DNA of 64,000 nt from Tribonema minus (taxonomy: Eukaryota; Sar; Xanthophyceae; Tribonematales; Tribonemataceae). This document shows positions 1 to 11,551 of the stretch, piece by piece. Position numbers and translations under genes: made by a program. The stretch's first letter is position 1; each line of letters opens with the position of its first letter. The stretch lies in assembly GCA_017506865.1 (NCBI GenBank), contig JAFCMP010000124.1:806001-870000 (forward strand), in the 5' to 3' direction. Below the pieces are notes generated by a model. That model did no database searches. It saw nothing but the letters and a program-made list of their open reading frames with translations, and had not been told where the DNA came from.

Positions 1-291
1 CCGCCTGTGTTACCCCCAAACGGCGCCTTTCTTCGTGCCGCATTGACCGCCCTGGCTGCTTCTGGCTGCAATTGAGCGACTTTCAACTACGTCTGAAGCA
101 GCTCGTGCAAGCTGCACCAGACTGTCATACATACGATTAAAATTTGGAATCTAGGTTAGCGATACAATTAGGTGTAGGACGAACATTGTGCCGTGCACTT
201 TGGGTCAGCGTTAGGGTCAAGTCCAGGGCTAGTAGTATGACGGCATCTAGAATATGGAGTGAAAGGAAGGGTTGGTGTTACGCTGGAGTAC

Positions 292-706
292 CTTCTTCAT
301 AATGGCAATCTCCCGCTTGACATCGTCAAGAAAGGTGCCCTCCTTGCCCATCTGCCGCCGGCTCATGACGTCTTTGTTGATGATCTTCACCGCATACAGG
401 CCGTTGTCGACCTTGTTCTTGGCCAGCCGGACCTGATGGCAGCGAGCACGCAGCAGCAGCAGCAGCACAGCAGCAGCAGCGGCAGCAGCAGCAGCAGCGG
501 CAGCAGCAGCAGCAGCGGCAGCAGCGGCAGCAGCAAAAAGAAGCAGCAGCGCACACACACTGAAGGTTAACGTCAACAATGTGGCAGCAGTAGCAGCAGC
601 AGCAGCATGCACAGATTTGAAGTAGCACCTTAATGCGGCAGCAGGACATGGCGCTCGAAGTTGGCATTGAAGACGCGGCAGCATCAGATCCGATGGCGGC
701 GATCAC

Positions 707-738
<32 letters not shown>

Positions 739-1731
739 GTGCACACACACTGGAGGTCAGCGCCACCCTGCGGCAGAAGGTGGTGCTTGAAGTTGTTGTC
801 GAGGTTGCAGCAGCATCAGATTTGCTCTGCATAGTGTTCTGTGCCGACGCCGTTGATTGAGTGGAGGCTGCTGCCCGCACTCCCGTGATCAAGCTGCTGG
901 TGATGATGCTCAGCATAAGACAATAAAAACAGTCGGACATTGGGGTCGAGAGCAGCGCCAATTGCACAACGGGGACATCAAATCGGTACAGGCGGGACTG
1001 ATCACATTGAATATGTCAATGAGGTCTTTACAGCACTATTGGTTATAGAAGCACTACCGGATGTATTGAATTTTTGGGGGTCACATGCCATCGTCACCTC
1101 CGCTGCGGCAGCAGCAGCCGTGGCAGCAGCATTGCTTATCACATCACCATTGGCAAGAAGGTCGTAACACAGAGGCAGCAGCAGGGGGGCACTGAAACCT
1201 GGGGAGCAGCAGAGCTCCCGAAACCATACTTCGAAGTATGTGACTATGTGCTGCAGAACTATACTCCCTTACTTCAAGATGCAATTGAAGTTGTGTGCCG
1301 CACCTCTGTAGCTCCCCGTCCCGAGTGTGTTGAGGAGGATGTAGTTGTTGACGATGTAGCGGTTCTTGAGGCGCAGAATATACACTCTTACCTCAAGAAT
1401 TATTTGAAGTTGTTTGCCATGTGTGCACGCACCTCTGCGTAGCTCCCCGTCCCAGGCGTGTTGAGGAGAATAAAGTTGTTGACGATGTTGCGGTTCTTGA
1501 ACCGCAGAATGCACTCTCTTACTTCAAGAAGCAACTGTTCAAGAAGCAATTGAAGTTGTGTGTCGCGTATGCACGCACCTCTGCGTAGCTCCCCGTCCCG
1601 AGCGTGTTGAGGAGGATGTAGTTGTTGACGATGTAACGGTTCTTGAGCCAGCTGCCGCCGACGGGCTGCGGGTGCGCGAGCTGCTCCTGCTGCGGCAGGC
1701 TGGCCTTCTTCCTGTTGACGTCGTGCGTCTC
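292..1731 (-). CDS. CaMKK-like Ser/Thr kinase, N-lobe exons (partial, continues past left edge)
   Basis: Two exons are seen. Exon A (1731-1579, 51 codons, phase 0 at both ends) starts at ETHDVNRKK and ends in the glycine loop GTGSYAE. Exon B (432-292, 47 codons, phase 0) continues VRLAKNKVDNGLYAVKIINK, where the K of AVKI is the ATP-binding lysine, and ends in DDVKREIAIMKK around helix C. Acceptors are CAAG|G and CAG|G; donors are GTGCGT and GTACTC. The block DVMSRRQMGKEGTFLDDVKREIAIMKK is typical of CaMKK/GRIK-type kinases that phosphorylate the activation loop of AMPK/SNF1. The C-lobe lies outside the window and the 5' exons were not found. The introns carry CAG runs and junction copies. 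Sure of the kinase, less sure of the subfamily. Confidence 0.8.
690..800 (-). repeat. Acceptor-side echo of CaMKK exon B with CAG repeats
   Basis: The block at about 690-770 resembles 425-570: a GATCCGATGGC-like exon head, a CAG run, then GTGCACACACACTG. It repeats the intron tail and first bases of exon B upstream of the exon. Interrupted CAG/GCAGCGG runs at 450-535 and 705-740 lie within the intron. Confidence 0.55.
1300..1505 (-). repeat. Two donor-side junction echoes of CaMKK exon A
   Basis: Two diverged copies (about 1443-1500 and 1310-1378) repeat only the last part of exon A (KNRxIVNNxILLNTxGTGSY) plus its donor-side intron. Both lie downstream of the full exon in the direction of transcription. 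They encode recognisable glycine loops but lack the exon head. Confidence 0.8.
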
Positions 1732-1879
1732 CTTGACATGGGGGAGGGGGGATGATGGCGGGGGCCGCCACGTACCCCCCAACGCGCCCCCTCCTGGTTG
1801 TGATAGGCATAAAAATACTTCAAGTTAGACATCAACAAGGTGCTAGAAGTCGAATCAGCAACATAAGCTCGTCCTTCAT

Positions 1880-2095
1880 TGTATAAAGCCACATCGTGGC
1901 CTTGACATAGGGCAGGAGGGATGATGGCGGCGGCCGCCACGTACCCCCTAACGCGCCACCCGTCACAGACATGGGTCTGCATGTCAACGCTTTGAAGCAG
2001 TGAGGACCTGTCACGAGTTGCCAGTTTACAAGGAGAAGCGGCAGGCTGGCCTTCTTCCTGTTGACGTCGTGCGTCTCCTTGACATGAGGCAGGGG
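1880..2095 (-). repeat. Two acceptor-side junction echoes of CaMKK exon A
   Basis: Copies near 1905 and 2082 repeat the intron tail and acceptor. The copy at 2082 keeps the exon head (KETHDVNRKKASLP) and the 1905 copy is more degenerate. Spacing to the true acceptor at 1732 is about 170 bp each. They lie upstream in transcription and lack the rest of the exon. The shared intron part includes a GGCGGCGGCCGCCA block and long runs of C. Confidence 0.75.
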
Positions 2096-2199
2096 AATGA
2101 CGGCGGCGGCCGCCATGTACCCGCCAACGCGCCGTCTGCCACAAACATGGTTGTTTTATGTAGGCAACGCTTGCGTACCTGCACTGTTTGCCAGGATCG

Positions 2200-3246
2200 G
2201 TCTGGCACCCATGCTGCGGGCAGTTTCTACCCTGCTTCGAAACTTGTTGTGCGCTTGCGCGAGCACACTTATGTACACTCATCAGTCGCTACAAACCAGC
2301 CCGTCCCAAAACTGGTGCAATTCTGCACCTTGCTGCAGCTTGTAGGGTCCTACACTGCCAGGTGACTCATTTCCGCCAATGCAAGCACACGCGGCCGCGC
2401 TGCGGCAGCGGCATGCACATACATACCGCCCTACCCCGTTTTAAGGCACTACCAGGGCGGGCAGCTCGCGCGAAGCATGCCTTCAATGCCCTCGCCTCTC
2501 ATTGAAGACGAAACGAATTGACAGTCGCAGTGCGCTGACTGCCTGAGTGTAGCACAACGCCAGTCACCCGGAGCCCTCCTTCAAACCCTTGTCCTAATCT
2601 AACCCTGACCCTCACCCTAAGCTAGAACAGCTCGGGCATCACACTGTAACACAATGCAATGACTGCCACAATGTAGCACAATGCCAGATCCCCCCCCCCC
2701 TCACCTGTACCCCCCAGCAGAACCCCCCCCGGGCGCCCCACAGCAACCACCTGGGGGGACGAGGGGGCCCCCCCTGTGCCCCCCCCCTGCCCCCCCTGCT
2801 AGGGGGCGGAGAGCCGCGGCCGGGGCTTCCGACGGGGCGGTGCGTCGGCGTGGAGAGTCCCCGCTGCGCACTTGAAGTTGACCCCGCGCTCGTTGTAGTT
2901 CCAGCCGCCGCCGACGCGGAGGTGGGCGAGCCGATCATGCCACTGCTGCCGCTGAGCCTGGGGGGGGGGGGGGGGGGGCGTTCCGTAGTATCAGGCAGTG
3001 CTCAGCACAACTTCAAGGTTTTCTTATTGTTGTTGTGTAGCCTTGAAGTACATGTTGAGTTCTAGGTGTGAGGCATGTAGGCTGGCTGTACTTAGGATAA
3101 GGGGTGTGCGTGTGTGCCACCGACGCGGGCAAAGTGCGCCAGGTATGGGGCACTTGGAGCATCAGCAGGCCTAGGGGTGGGGTTAGGGTTAGGGTTAGGT
3201 CTGACCAGCGCTTTGTTGGCTACCGAGCACACTCTCCCGAGCTCAG
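2200..3246. other. Low-complexity stretch, no confident gene
   Basis: This stretch holds C-rich and G-rich tracts (2690-2800, 2960-2980) and a short TTAGGG tract at about 3180-3200. A minus-strand reading near 2880-2935 gives AHLRVGGGWNYNERG, which looks protein-like and could be a 3' exon of gene X. I could not fix its splice sites. Confidence 0.4.
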
Positions 3247-3414
3247 AAGTTTAAAATAGACAAGGAGGTGCTGCCGCTGCAGTTCATCGACGGCTTCAGT
3301 ACCAGCCAAGCGCTGCATGTGAAGCTGGAGCGTGTGCGCTGCCTGCTGTCCGTCCGACCGCCGCGCGGGTTGAGCGCTGACGCTGCGCCGCGCCGCAGAT
3401 TGTGGGTGTTCTAA
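3247..3414 (+). CDS. Candidate plus-strand exon, unknown protein
   Basis: After a CAG acceptor at 3244-3246 the frame reads KFKIDKEVLPLQFIDGFSTS and on through HVKLERVRCLLSVRPP to a TAA at 3412-3414. The composition is protein-like and unlike the surrounding low-complexity sequence. No family is recognised and no partner exon was joined in phase. The minus strand is also partly open here, so the strand is uncertain. Confidence 0.3.
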   Translation, partial: KFKIDKEVLPLQFIDGFSTSQALHVKLERVRCLLSVRPPRGLSADAAPRRRLWVF

Positions 3415-3415
3415 C

Positions 3416-3486
3416 CTTCACCCTAGCCCTAACCCTAACCCTAACCCTAACCCTAACTTTGACCCTAACCCTATCCCTAACCCTAA
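3416..3486 (+). repeat. Interstitial telomere-like CCCTAA tract
   Basis: Near-perfect CCCTAA units with occasional variants (TTTGACCC, CTATCCCTAA) end directly before a CAG at about 3491. The tract is internal, so this is not a chromosome end. It may act as a pyrimidine-rich run before a 3' splice site. Confidence 0.9.
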
Positions 3487-3499
3487 GCGCAGCTGCATG

Positions 3500-4120
3500 C
3501 CGCAGAGCTGCTGCGGACGCCGCCGCCGCACCACCGCCGTATGTTCAGCGAGCCTTTGGCAGCAGCAGCAGTATCCCACGCCATCAGGTCGGCGGTTACG
3601 CTTGCCTGTGCACCATGTGCCGCGTCAGCGACGGCGAGTCGGTGCTCGCGCGCCGTGCCGCAGCGGGGGACGAGGCACCCCCCGAGCGCCCCCCCACCGG
3701 CACCGCCCCCACCGCCGCCGTCGCCGCCGCTGCGCCGCCAACTTTGGCAGACAAATCTGCTGCTGCCGCCGCCGCCGCTGCCGCCGCCGCCGCTTGCTGA
3801 GCCTCCGCTGCTGCCGCCGCCGCTGCTGCCATGGCTCCTGCTGTGTCCATGAGAGTCCAGTCCCAGATGTGCGCACCGCCGCCGCCGCCGCCGTCAGGTG
3901 CCGGTGCTGCCCTGCTGCCGCCGCCGCCGCCGGCCTGCGTGTATGCAAGGGGGCAGGGCGTGCGTCATAGCATGATACTTCAAAAAGTGGGCCATGTGCC
4001 GCCGCCGCCGTCAAGTGCCATTGCTGCGCTTTTGCCGCCGCCGCCGCTGCCGGCTTGTGTGGGTGAAAGGGGGCAGGGCGTGCGTCATGACATGTTGCTT
4101 CAAGAAGTAGAACATGTGCG
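3500..4120. repeat. GCC-rich low-complexity block with a two-copy unit
   Basis: CCG/GCC runs give Ala/Pro/Arg-rich open frames on both strands, so coding strand cannot be judged from openness. A unit of about 140 bp is repeated at about 3845-3975 and 3985-4120 (shared GGGGGCAGGGCGTGCGTCAT). A minus-strand frame at about 3830-3625 ending SSPAAARRASTDSPSLTR may be an exon of gene X. Confidence 0.5.
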
Positions 4121-4309
4121 CCCTGCACGAGTTTTACTCATCAAGTATGCAAATCCAGAGTGCGGTGCGGCAGCGACGGGCTTCGGACGACTACAACCTG
4201 TTTTGCTCCACCAGCCTGCGCACCCTGACCCTAACCCTACCCATTCGGAAGCACATCAAATACACGTATGCGTGTACACAGCCAGCAAGTCAACTGCTGC
4301 TTACAGCTC

Positions 4310-4790
4310 TGTCGCGCACGGGAGAGTCACCACCGGCGGATCCCTCGTCGGGAGCATCCAAGAGCCACACTCTAGCCTGGTCCTGCGCATCGCGCGCCGC
4401 CTCTCCTCCTCAACCCTAGCCCTGACCTCAACACCACCTAGCCCGACACAACGCAATCGCTTCAGCCTACCGCCCTATCGCGCGGAGAGTCACCGCCCGA
4501 CACCTCATCATCATCGCCGTCCTCCGAGTCATCTTCATGACAGCCACACCTTGGCCTGGTCCTGCGCATCGCGCGCCGCCTCCTCCTCCTAGCCCTAACC
4601 CTAACCTCAACCAACCACATTGACAGAACACGGGCAAAGTCGGCAACAGCGACTTACTGCTCTATTGCGCGTGGGAGAGTCACCACCCGACCCCTCATCA
4701 TCATCGCCGTCCTCCGAGTCGTTTGACAGCCCCGCCTTGGCCTGGTCCTGCCGCATTGCGCGCCGCCTCCTGCCCCTCACCCTAGCCCCA
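4310..4790 (-). repeat. Three donor-side echoes of gene X exon 4
   Basis: Copies at about 4665-4780, 4485-4595 and 4315-4415 repeat the exon tail (QDQAKAxLSxDSED, DSPxR) and the donor-side intron. All lie downstream of the full exon and lack its head. CCCTAA-like units separate them. Confidence 0.75.
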
Positions 4791-4900
4791 AACTCAACCT
4801 GACTCTGACCTTAACCGACCGCGCTGTGGAATGCCGCACTTCAACGCGCTTCAGTATGCGTACACGCACTCAGTCAGTTACCGCTGCTGCTTCTACTCAC

Positions 4901-7626
4901 CGCCCTGCCGCGCATGGGAGAGTCAGTGCGGGACCCTCTGTCATCATCGTCATCGTCATCATCCTCCGAATCGTCCGACAGCCACGCCTTGGCCTGGTCC
5001 TGAGCATCGCGCGCCGCCTCCTCCTCCTCCGCGGCGCCGACGCACAGCACGCGCGGTCCCGCCGCCAGCGACGCCCCCGACCGCGACGACGCGTCCGATG
5101 TCGCGCCGCTGCTGCCGCCGCTGCTGCTGAATGTGACGTAGCCGGAGGTTTTGCGCGCGGCGGCGGGGCCCCCTGCGCTCCGCAAGGGACGGGGGGTTAA
5201 GGGATGCGAGTGTGTGAGGTTCTGAGTGTGACTCCAGGCAGTAGCGGTGCGCCTGAGAGGAGTGGTGCGTGCGACGCAGCGCCGCTATGCTGCCGCTGCT
5301 GCTGTAGGCGACATAGCGCACGGAGGCGGATGGTGGCGCCAGCAGCGTGCTGCCGGAGGGAGGGCGCAGGCAACGCGACGAGCTCTGACCTCTATTCTAG
5401 TGAGGCTCAATGCGCCTGGGGGGCAACGGTGCTGTTAAACCCTTCACGTATATGAATGGTACTTGCTAACCTAACCCATACCCAAACCCTAACCCTAACC
5501 CTGACACTAAGAGGTAGCAGCTGCTCAACGGCCGATGTTCAGTAGGTTGCCTACATGACGTCCACATCCTGAGATGCAGGCTGACCCTAACCCTATCCAA
5601 CCCTTACCCTAACCCTAACGCCAACCCGAACACTAACCCTAAGTTCAACCCTGACCCTGACATGCGTAGCGCTCCAGCCTGAACCTAACACAAGTGCAGT
5701 GCGCACAACGGCAACGATGCGGCGGACGTGGTCGACTGCGCCGCTGCTGCCGCTGCTGGCGCCGCTGCTGCCGCTGCTGCTGCCGCCGCTGCTGCTGCCG
5801 CTGCTGCTGAGAGTCACGTAGCTGCATGCCTTGCTGGCACCGCTGGGCAAACGGCTAGTGTACGCGAGCAGAAGTAGCTGAAGTTACTTGTTTCAATGTT
5901 TCAGAGGCGTTCAGCAGGGACGAAGGGCAAGGTGTGTCCCGCACCCTGGCTCTAATACTTGACCCAAAAACAGTTATTAACGGTTCTATCAAACAGGAGA
6001 AGAGCGGCCGCTCAATTGTGGGGGCGGCGGGGTGGGTGGGAGTCAACCGGCGCGCGCATTGCTCAACGTCAACTTTGAAGTTGCGCGTGCGTTGAGCTCG
6101 CCCGCCTTGCACATCGTTATTGAATGCATGCCTGCACTATGCAGTGCGCGCAATCTGCAACCAGGCTGGTCCCCTGCTCGCGAGGCGCTACACGCGCGGG
6201 CCGTCGTAGATGCAGCGCCGCTAGCAAATGGCGCGCGTGCCGCGCCTGACGGTTTACAGTCTCAGCAACCTCTGATATTATGATGGCACAGTGAGGGCTG
6301 CCCTGCAGTGAGTGGAGGCATATACTTGAAAGCACCACCAGATTAGGTTTAGGGTTAGGTTTTGGGTTAGGGTTAGGGTCACACGATGCTTGCGCGGCGC
6401 TACACCATACAGCGCACACGAAGTGCCGATGTATATACTGCAGTGACTAGAGGTACCTAGCCAGAGACGTACCCAAAAGCAGCAGGTGCTCAACCGTGAA
6501 CGTCAACCGCGAACGTCCAATTCTTCGTCCTATGCGAGCATTAATTTAATTAAATCTACTGCAGGTACCTACCCGTAGAGGTACCTACCCGAAAGCAGCA
6601 GCAGCTCAATTGCAGACATCCAATTGTTCGTTGTTTGTTCTGCCTCAACCTGCAAGCTGATTGACTCATCTCCACTCCACCGACCACTGCAGCCTACAGA
6701 CGACCGCAATGCTCGGTCGCGCGCTGTTGCCAGGCTTCTGCTGAACCCATTACATGCGTGGTGCCTGCCCAAAAGCAGCAAGTGGACGTCCAGTTGTTTG
6801 CAAATACCTAATGATGGAGATACATACCTGAAAGCAGCAGCTGCTCAACCACGGACGTCCAATTATGCGCCGCGCAGACTGGGGGAGTAAGCCCCAGGAG
6901 AACAGAGAGCGCCTGGCCTCCCCTGGGGCCTTTATATAGACACCAGCTTACGAGTACACGAAGAGAGGTGATTGCTACCCTGAGGGAGTAGAGGTACATA
7001 CCAACAGCAGCAGCTGCTCAATCGCGGACGTCCAATTATTCCCCTGAAGCGAGCATTAACTGCAAGTACTTCAAGTACCTGTCTAAAGAGATACCTACCC
7101 GAAAGCAGCAGCTGCTCAACCGCGGACGTCCAATTGTTCGCCGCGCGCTCCGCCTCGTCCTCAGAGCTGAAAGACTCGTAACCGCTCGTCGCCACGCCGC
7201 CCGCCACCGCCTGCAGCGCCTCCCGCGCCCCCCGCGCCTGTACGGGCGCCGCCGCCGCCGCCGCCGCCGCCACCGCCGCCCCACCCCGCTGCTGCTGCTG
7301 CTGTTGCTGCTGCGACACCACCCCCCGCCCCGCCCCCCCCGCCGCCGCCGCCATCACCTGCCTGATGGGCGGCGGCTTCACGAGCCTGCGACCGAGTTTG
7401 TCGACGCGCACACTGGCATCGCCGGTGCCGCCGCTGCCGCCGCCGTCGCCGCCGCTGCCGCCGCCGCCACCGCCACTGCCGCTGCCGCGAGGTCCCGGCG
7501 GCGGCGACGGCCTAGGGTTAGCGCCTGGAGTAGGGTTAGAGACACCCCACGGCGGCGGCACGCCGCGTGCGGGGGGCCTGACGCGCGGTCCTATGCGCCT
7601 GCCCAGCCTGTCCACCGCCACGCCAT

Positions 7627-7657
<31 letters not shown>

Positions 7658-9582
7658 GCCGCCGCTGCCGCCGCCGCCGCCGCCGGCCGCGCGCTCGCTC
7701 GCGTCGGACTCATCCGAGCTCACAGACACGGTGCTGGTCACAGCCGGCGACGTGCGCAGCTGCGGCCGCGCGGCGCGCACCTTGCCGCCGCCACTGCTGC
7801 CGCCGCTGCTGCTGCCGCGCTGCCGCTTGAGGCGCGACGCGAGGATGGCGCGCGGCGACGGCGCGCCCGGCGCGGCGGCGGCGGCGGTGTCGCTGTCGCT
7901 GCTGCTGTCGCCGCCGCCGCCGCCGCTGCCGCCGCCGCCGCTGCCGCTGGTTCCAGTGGTTGCCGCCACAGCTGTCAGAAGGGTTGTGATTGCGCGGACA
8001 ATGGCAGCGGTGCGATGACGTGGATGGGGCTCGCTGCGATGCTAGCAGCCGCATAGATGTGAGGGGCCGTGACGACTGCATGGACGGTGGCGCCGGTACG
8101 CTTGCGGCAACAGTGGTGACGGTATGCTTGCCGCTAGTTGAAGTTTCAACAAAGACGCTGCTTGTCACATCTCATTCTGGCACAGCGCGCGGTCATCAAT
8201 AAAGGTGTGGCGTAAGGCTGTGCGTCATGTACCCACGAAAATGCTTCCTCATGAAAGGTGAAACCACCTCACCCACAAGCATCATCGACGACAACAATCA
8301 CCGCTGCTTGCAGTTGTCATCTGTGTGGCCACACCTCGCTCTGCACAGCGCGCGGTCAATCAATAAAGGTGTTACATAACGTCAGGTACCCCCAACAATG
8401 CTTCCGCGTGAAAACATGAAACCACCTCACCCACAAGCATCATCAACGACAACAATCACTATTTCGCTACATAGAAGTAGTACCTCCAATGACGACTTGC
8501 GGCGCCCCCCCCGCAGACGCGCTGCGCCGGTGCTGCAGCGGCGGCAGCGCCTCCTGCTGGCGCCGCCGGCTGCTGCGCTCCCCCTGCCGGCAGCTGTTAC
8601 GCTCCCCCTGCCGCCAGCTGTTACGCTCCGGCAGAAGTGACTCTCCTACAGCGCGCGCCGAGCCCCTCTCCGCCGGCGCCGCAGCGCTGCCGTTATGAGC
8701 GTCAGGGACTGGCGTGGGGGCTGAGGTGGCGCCCCCTTCTGAGCACTGCTGCGCATCGGAGCGCTGCTGCTGCTGCTGCCATGGCGGCTGTGCTGTGGGC
8801 GCCTCTGCTGTGAGCACTGTGGCGAGGGATGCGTTTTATGAGGGTTTAGGGTTAGGGGGACAGAGAAGGGCTCGTCGACTGTCAGGATAGGCCTGTAAGG
8901 CAGCTGCCGATGTGGCAGGCTTCCACTGCACCCTGCATCAGCAGCGGGGCCGGGGGGGAGGAATGAGGTCGCTGTTGAACATGGTAGGGAGGCAGAACTC
9001 AGTTGCTGATGTTTGAAAGTGCCTGAAGGGCATGAGCCGCCTTTCCTTGCCCATGCTTGATTCTCGATGTGGGAGTGGGAGGTAAGAGGGAGGCAGTCTG
9101 GCTCTGTTGTCAGTATGCAAGAATGTGGCACAGGGGGATGTTGGTGGTTGTATACACTGAGCAGTTGTGAGGGTAGTTGACGAAATCGAGCGGTGCTTCG
9201 ATGCGAATCAGCGAGAGCTCTACTGCGTGGCTACTCCACTGCAGCCACCTCGAGAAGCGTTTCAGCATGGCCATATATGAGCAAATGCTAGCTGTGAGTA
9301 TGACTGCACAACGTATGACGGCTTCGGTATTTATCTGTGCTTGTGATGCCTGAAACCTGAGATGAACGTCAGCAAGGCATTATCGCAGCGGAATTATGTG
9401 TACGACCACGATGTACCTGCTGTTGGCAGAGATTGCACTTGGGGCCGATTGGATCCGCTGTTGGCCGGCGCTGGGGATACCGATGCACTGGTGGACCTCC
9501 GTCCCTTCCCTGGTGAGGGCTGTAGCGCTGCATTCTCAGCGGCAGAGGGCAACACCTTCGCCTTGCCCAGACTGAGGCCCAT
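4901..9582 (-). CDS. Gene X: unknown low-complexity protein, four phased exons (3' end unresolved)
   Basis: Exons join in phase: 9582-9417 (ATG at 9582, MGLSLGKAKVLP; out phase 1), 8807-8484 (1/1), 7971-7099 (1/1) and 5172-4901 (in 1, out 0), giving 545 codons so far. The product is Ser/Gly/Ala-rich. Exon 3 has poly-Gly, two similar motifs VDRLGRRI and VDKLGRRL, a run of eight Gln, and ends NNWTSAVEQLLLSG. Exon 4 has SGYVTFSSSGG and an acidic run SDDSEDDDDDDDD. Exon 2 contains an internal 27-bp repeat (RQGERNS). No known domain is recognised; an intrinsically disordered nuclear protein is possible. An earlier start is possible. Exons beyond 4901 (perhaps near 3.7 or 2.9 kb) are unresolved. 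Confidence 0.55.
5265..5835 (-). repeat. Two acceptor-side echoes of gene X exon 4
   Basis: Copies at about 5270-5325 (RYVAYSSSGS) and 5745-5835 (SYVTLSSSGSSSGG) repeat the exon head upstream of the full exon. CCCTAA tracts at 5480-5510 and 5580-5650 lie between them. Confidence 0.7.
6465..7040 (-). repeat. About five donor-side echoes of gene X exon 3
   Basis: The exon tail NNWTSAVEQLLLSG and its donor GTAGGT are repeated with changes near 7000-7035, 6815-6860, 6765-6790, 6575-6620 and 6465-6500. Every copy keeps the tail plus donor and lies downstream of the full exon. A TTAGGG tract is at 6341-6380. Confidence 0.8.
8166..8460. repeat. Two-copy tandem duplication inside gene X intron 2
   Basis: A unit of about 175 bp (shared CACAGCGCGCGGTCA, ATCAATAAAGGTGT and CACCTCACCCACAAGCATC) occurs twice with substitutions. 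It contains only intron sequence. Confidence 0.75.
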
Positions 9583-10471
9583 TGCCGGCGACTGACTAAG
9601 TATCTGGCAACATCCGCAACGCCATTGTGCAAAAGGCAGAGGCAGCACCGCGGGTGCTCCTGTCTGAAGTGCACGAACCCCAACTTGAGCGTTTGACAGT
9701 TTCACATCACCGCGAAGAAGAACGAACAGGTAGAAATAGTCAGATTAGACATGGACGACATAGACGCCATGACATAGACCAGACCAAGACGTCAATGGCA
9801 TTCTGACACTGATGAAAAGTGCAATGATGCGTCAAAACGGATTCAAGATAAATCATTGTTTTGTGTTTTTAAATATTGTTGTGGTGGCGGCACACATGCC
9901 CTATGCTTAGCGCGAGGTGACAAGCTGCGCAGCATCGCCTGCCTCGCCTGCAAGTGCACAATGGTCACTCTTGCACGGGATCTGGTGGTGAGGTACCTCC
10001 TTGCTGGTCAGTGGGCCTCCTGTGGGCCGAAAGGCCCTGGGTTTTGACAGTTTCCTGATTAAAAATTATGGTCGTCGTAACTGCGCTAGCAAGCAGAGCC
10101 ACCACACACCACCAGATCCATGATAGACGTGTAGTCCGACCATTACATCATTACATTCATCATTCATCCAAAACGTCAGATCCAACTTTTTTTTTCTGAA
10201 AAAAAGCCCCGAAGAATAATTGCCCCTATCAGCATCTACCGGAAAAGTACGTATGGACTTGTATTTATGAAGGCCCAAGGGAGGCCGGGTTGCCTATGCA
10301 ATCGAAAAGCTTGCGTCAACGCAGCAGCCTAGTCTGCGCTGTGCCCTAGGAGTTTGGATACCGGCGCCGCAACACAGCCCAGCATTCGCGCTCCACGTGT
10401 GTATGCCATGACGCGCTCCGCCAACTCCCGCGCCAGCGATATGCTCAGCTCAATGTGGATCTGACGCTTAG
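9583..10471. other. Intergenic, no gene recognised
   Basis: This is upstream of the proposed gene X start. A short T-run and A-run lie at about 10185-10205. No domain, RNA gene or junction echo is recognised. Gene X could have an additional 5' exon here, because the minus frame stays partly open to 9705. Confidence 0.4.
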
Positions 10472-11551
10472 CTAACCCGGCCTTGCGTAACACATCTGCC
10501 TTCCCCCCCCTGAGCACAGTGCTGAGTGCATTGCCAACTCCTTAACAAAAAGGCTTGTCTGCTTGCCCAGCCGTCCGTACGACTCCTGCACGAATGGCAC
10601 AAAAGCCCAAGATGACGTCAAGGTGCCGGTGTGGTGCTTGACCTTCGCGTCCTCCCCCACCCCAGCAGCATAGCCGTCCGTGTTCGAGGCATTTGTTTTG
10701 CCTGTCAGGTACGAGCTCGCTGTGGGTGCGCGCACACTTGTGTCTAGCACTATTCCCTTGTTACGGTATGCACTGCTAAAGTGCAGACACCCTGGGTCAA
10801 TGACTGTGTCCGCCCGATACCCCGGTATCTTGAAGACGCTAGCGTCCTCATTGCGGACAATAGAGACATGGTGCTGTCTCAAGATGCGCTGTAGGCACCG
10901 CTTTTGGGCAGTGTGTGTCGCGCTGTGCCCCCGTATGTGCTGGCTGGGGCAGCTGATCGCATGCGTGGAGGTGGGGCTCACGTCACTGCACCGCCATGGG
11001 CACACCTCGCCCTGTATGCCCCACCCGTCTATAAAGATCGCAACCATAATCATCGTGGCTGCTGCCATACTGGACATGGGCGCCGCACCCGGGCGGTCAT
11101 TGGCAGCGGGTGGCACGCTCATCCACGCCATTGCCCCGGACGCACGCTGGCTGCGCAGCTGCGCCAGGACCCGCGCGCTAGCCTGTTGGCGGCGGCGGCT
11201 GGTGTCACGCAAGTCACCAATAAGTGTAGCCTGCGTCGGCTTGCCCACGGCACCAGCCGAGGCAGCCTCTAGGTCCTCCACCAGGCAGTCCTCGTATTGA
11301 CGTCGAAGAACATTTGAAAGGCCGGCTTGTAGTCCGTGCGTGAAGTGACCGCGCCGGCGGCGGGGCACTACCTTTCTGCAGATCTCGTCAGCATAGGCCT
11401 CCCAGTCGTCGTCGTCGTCCTCCTGCCCGCCGCTGCAGCTGCTTTCTTCCGCGCTAGTTTGTGTTTTAGCGGGCGTGGAAGAGGCAGCCGCGGCAGCGGC
11501 TTGAGGGCCAGGTACGGTCGCCGCCGCAGCGGCCGCCTCGGCGCCAGGCAC
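10472..11551 (-). pseudogene. Retroelement C-terminal remnant: CCHC knuckle plus restriction-like nuclease region
   Basis: One open frame of about 359 codons begins with Ala-rich sequence and an acidic EDDDDDWEAYADEI. The middle has LRSQRASGAMAWMSVPP and then C-x3-C-x8-H-x3-C (CPWRCSDVSPTSTHAISC), which resembles the knuckle of R2/CRE-type non-LTR elements. The rest has RADTVIDP and VLDTSVRAPTA, resembling the nuclease-like region that follows it, and ends FVPFVQESYGRLG. No reverse transcriptase domain is present and the frame has no convincing ATG at its 5' end, so a 5'-truncated insertion is likely. A domesticated gene is possible because the frame is intact. Confidence 0.5.

Noticed and set aside
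7304..8056. Long plus-strand Ala/Arg-rich open frames
   Set aside because: Shadows of gene X exon 3 caused by GGC/GCC codons.
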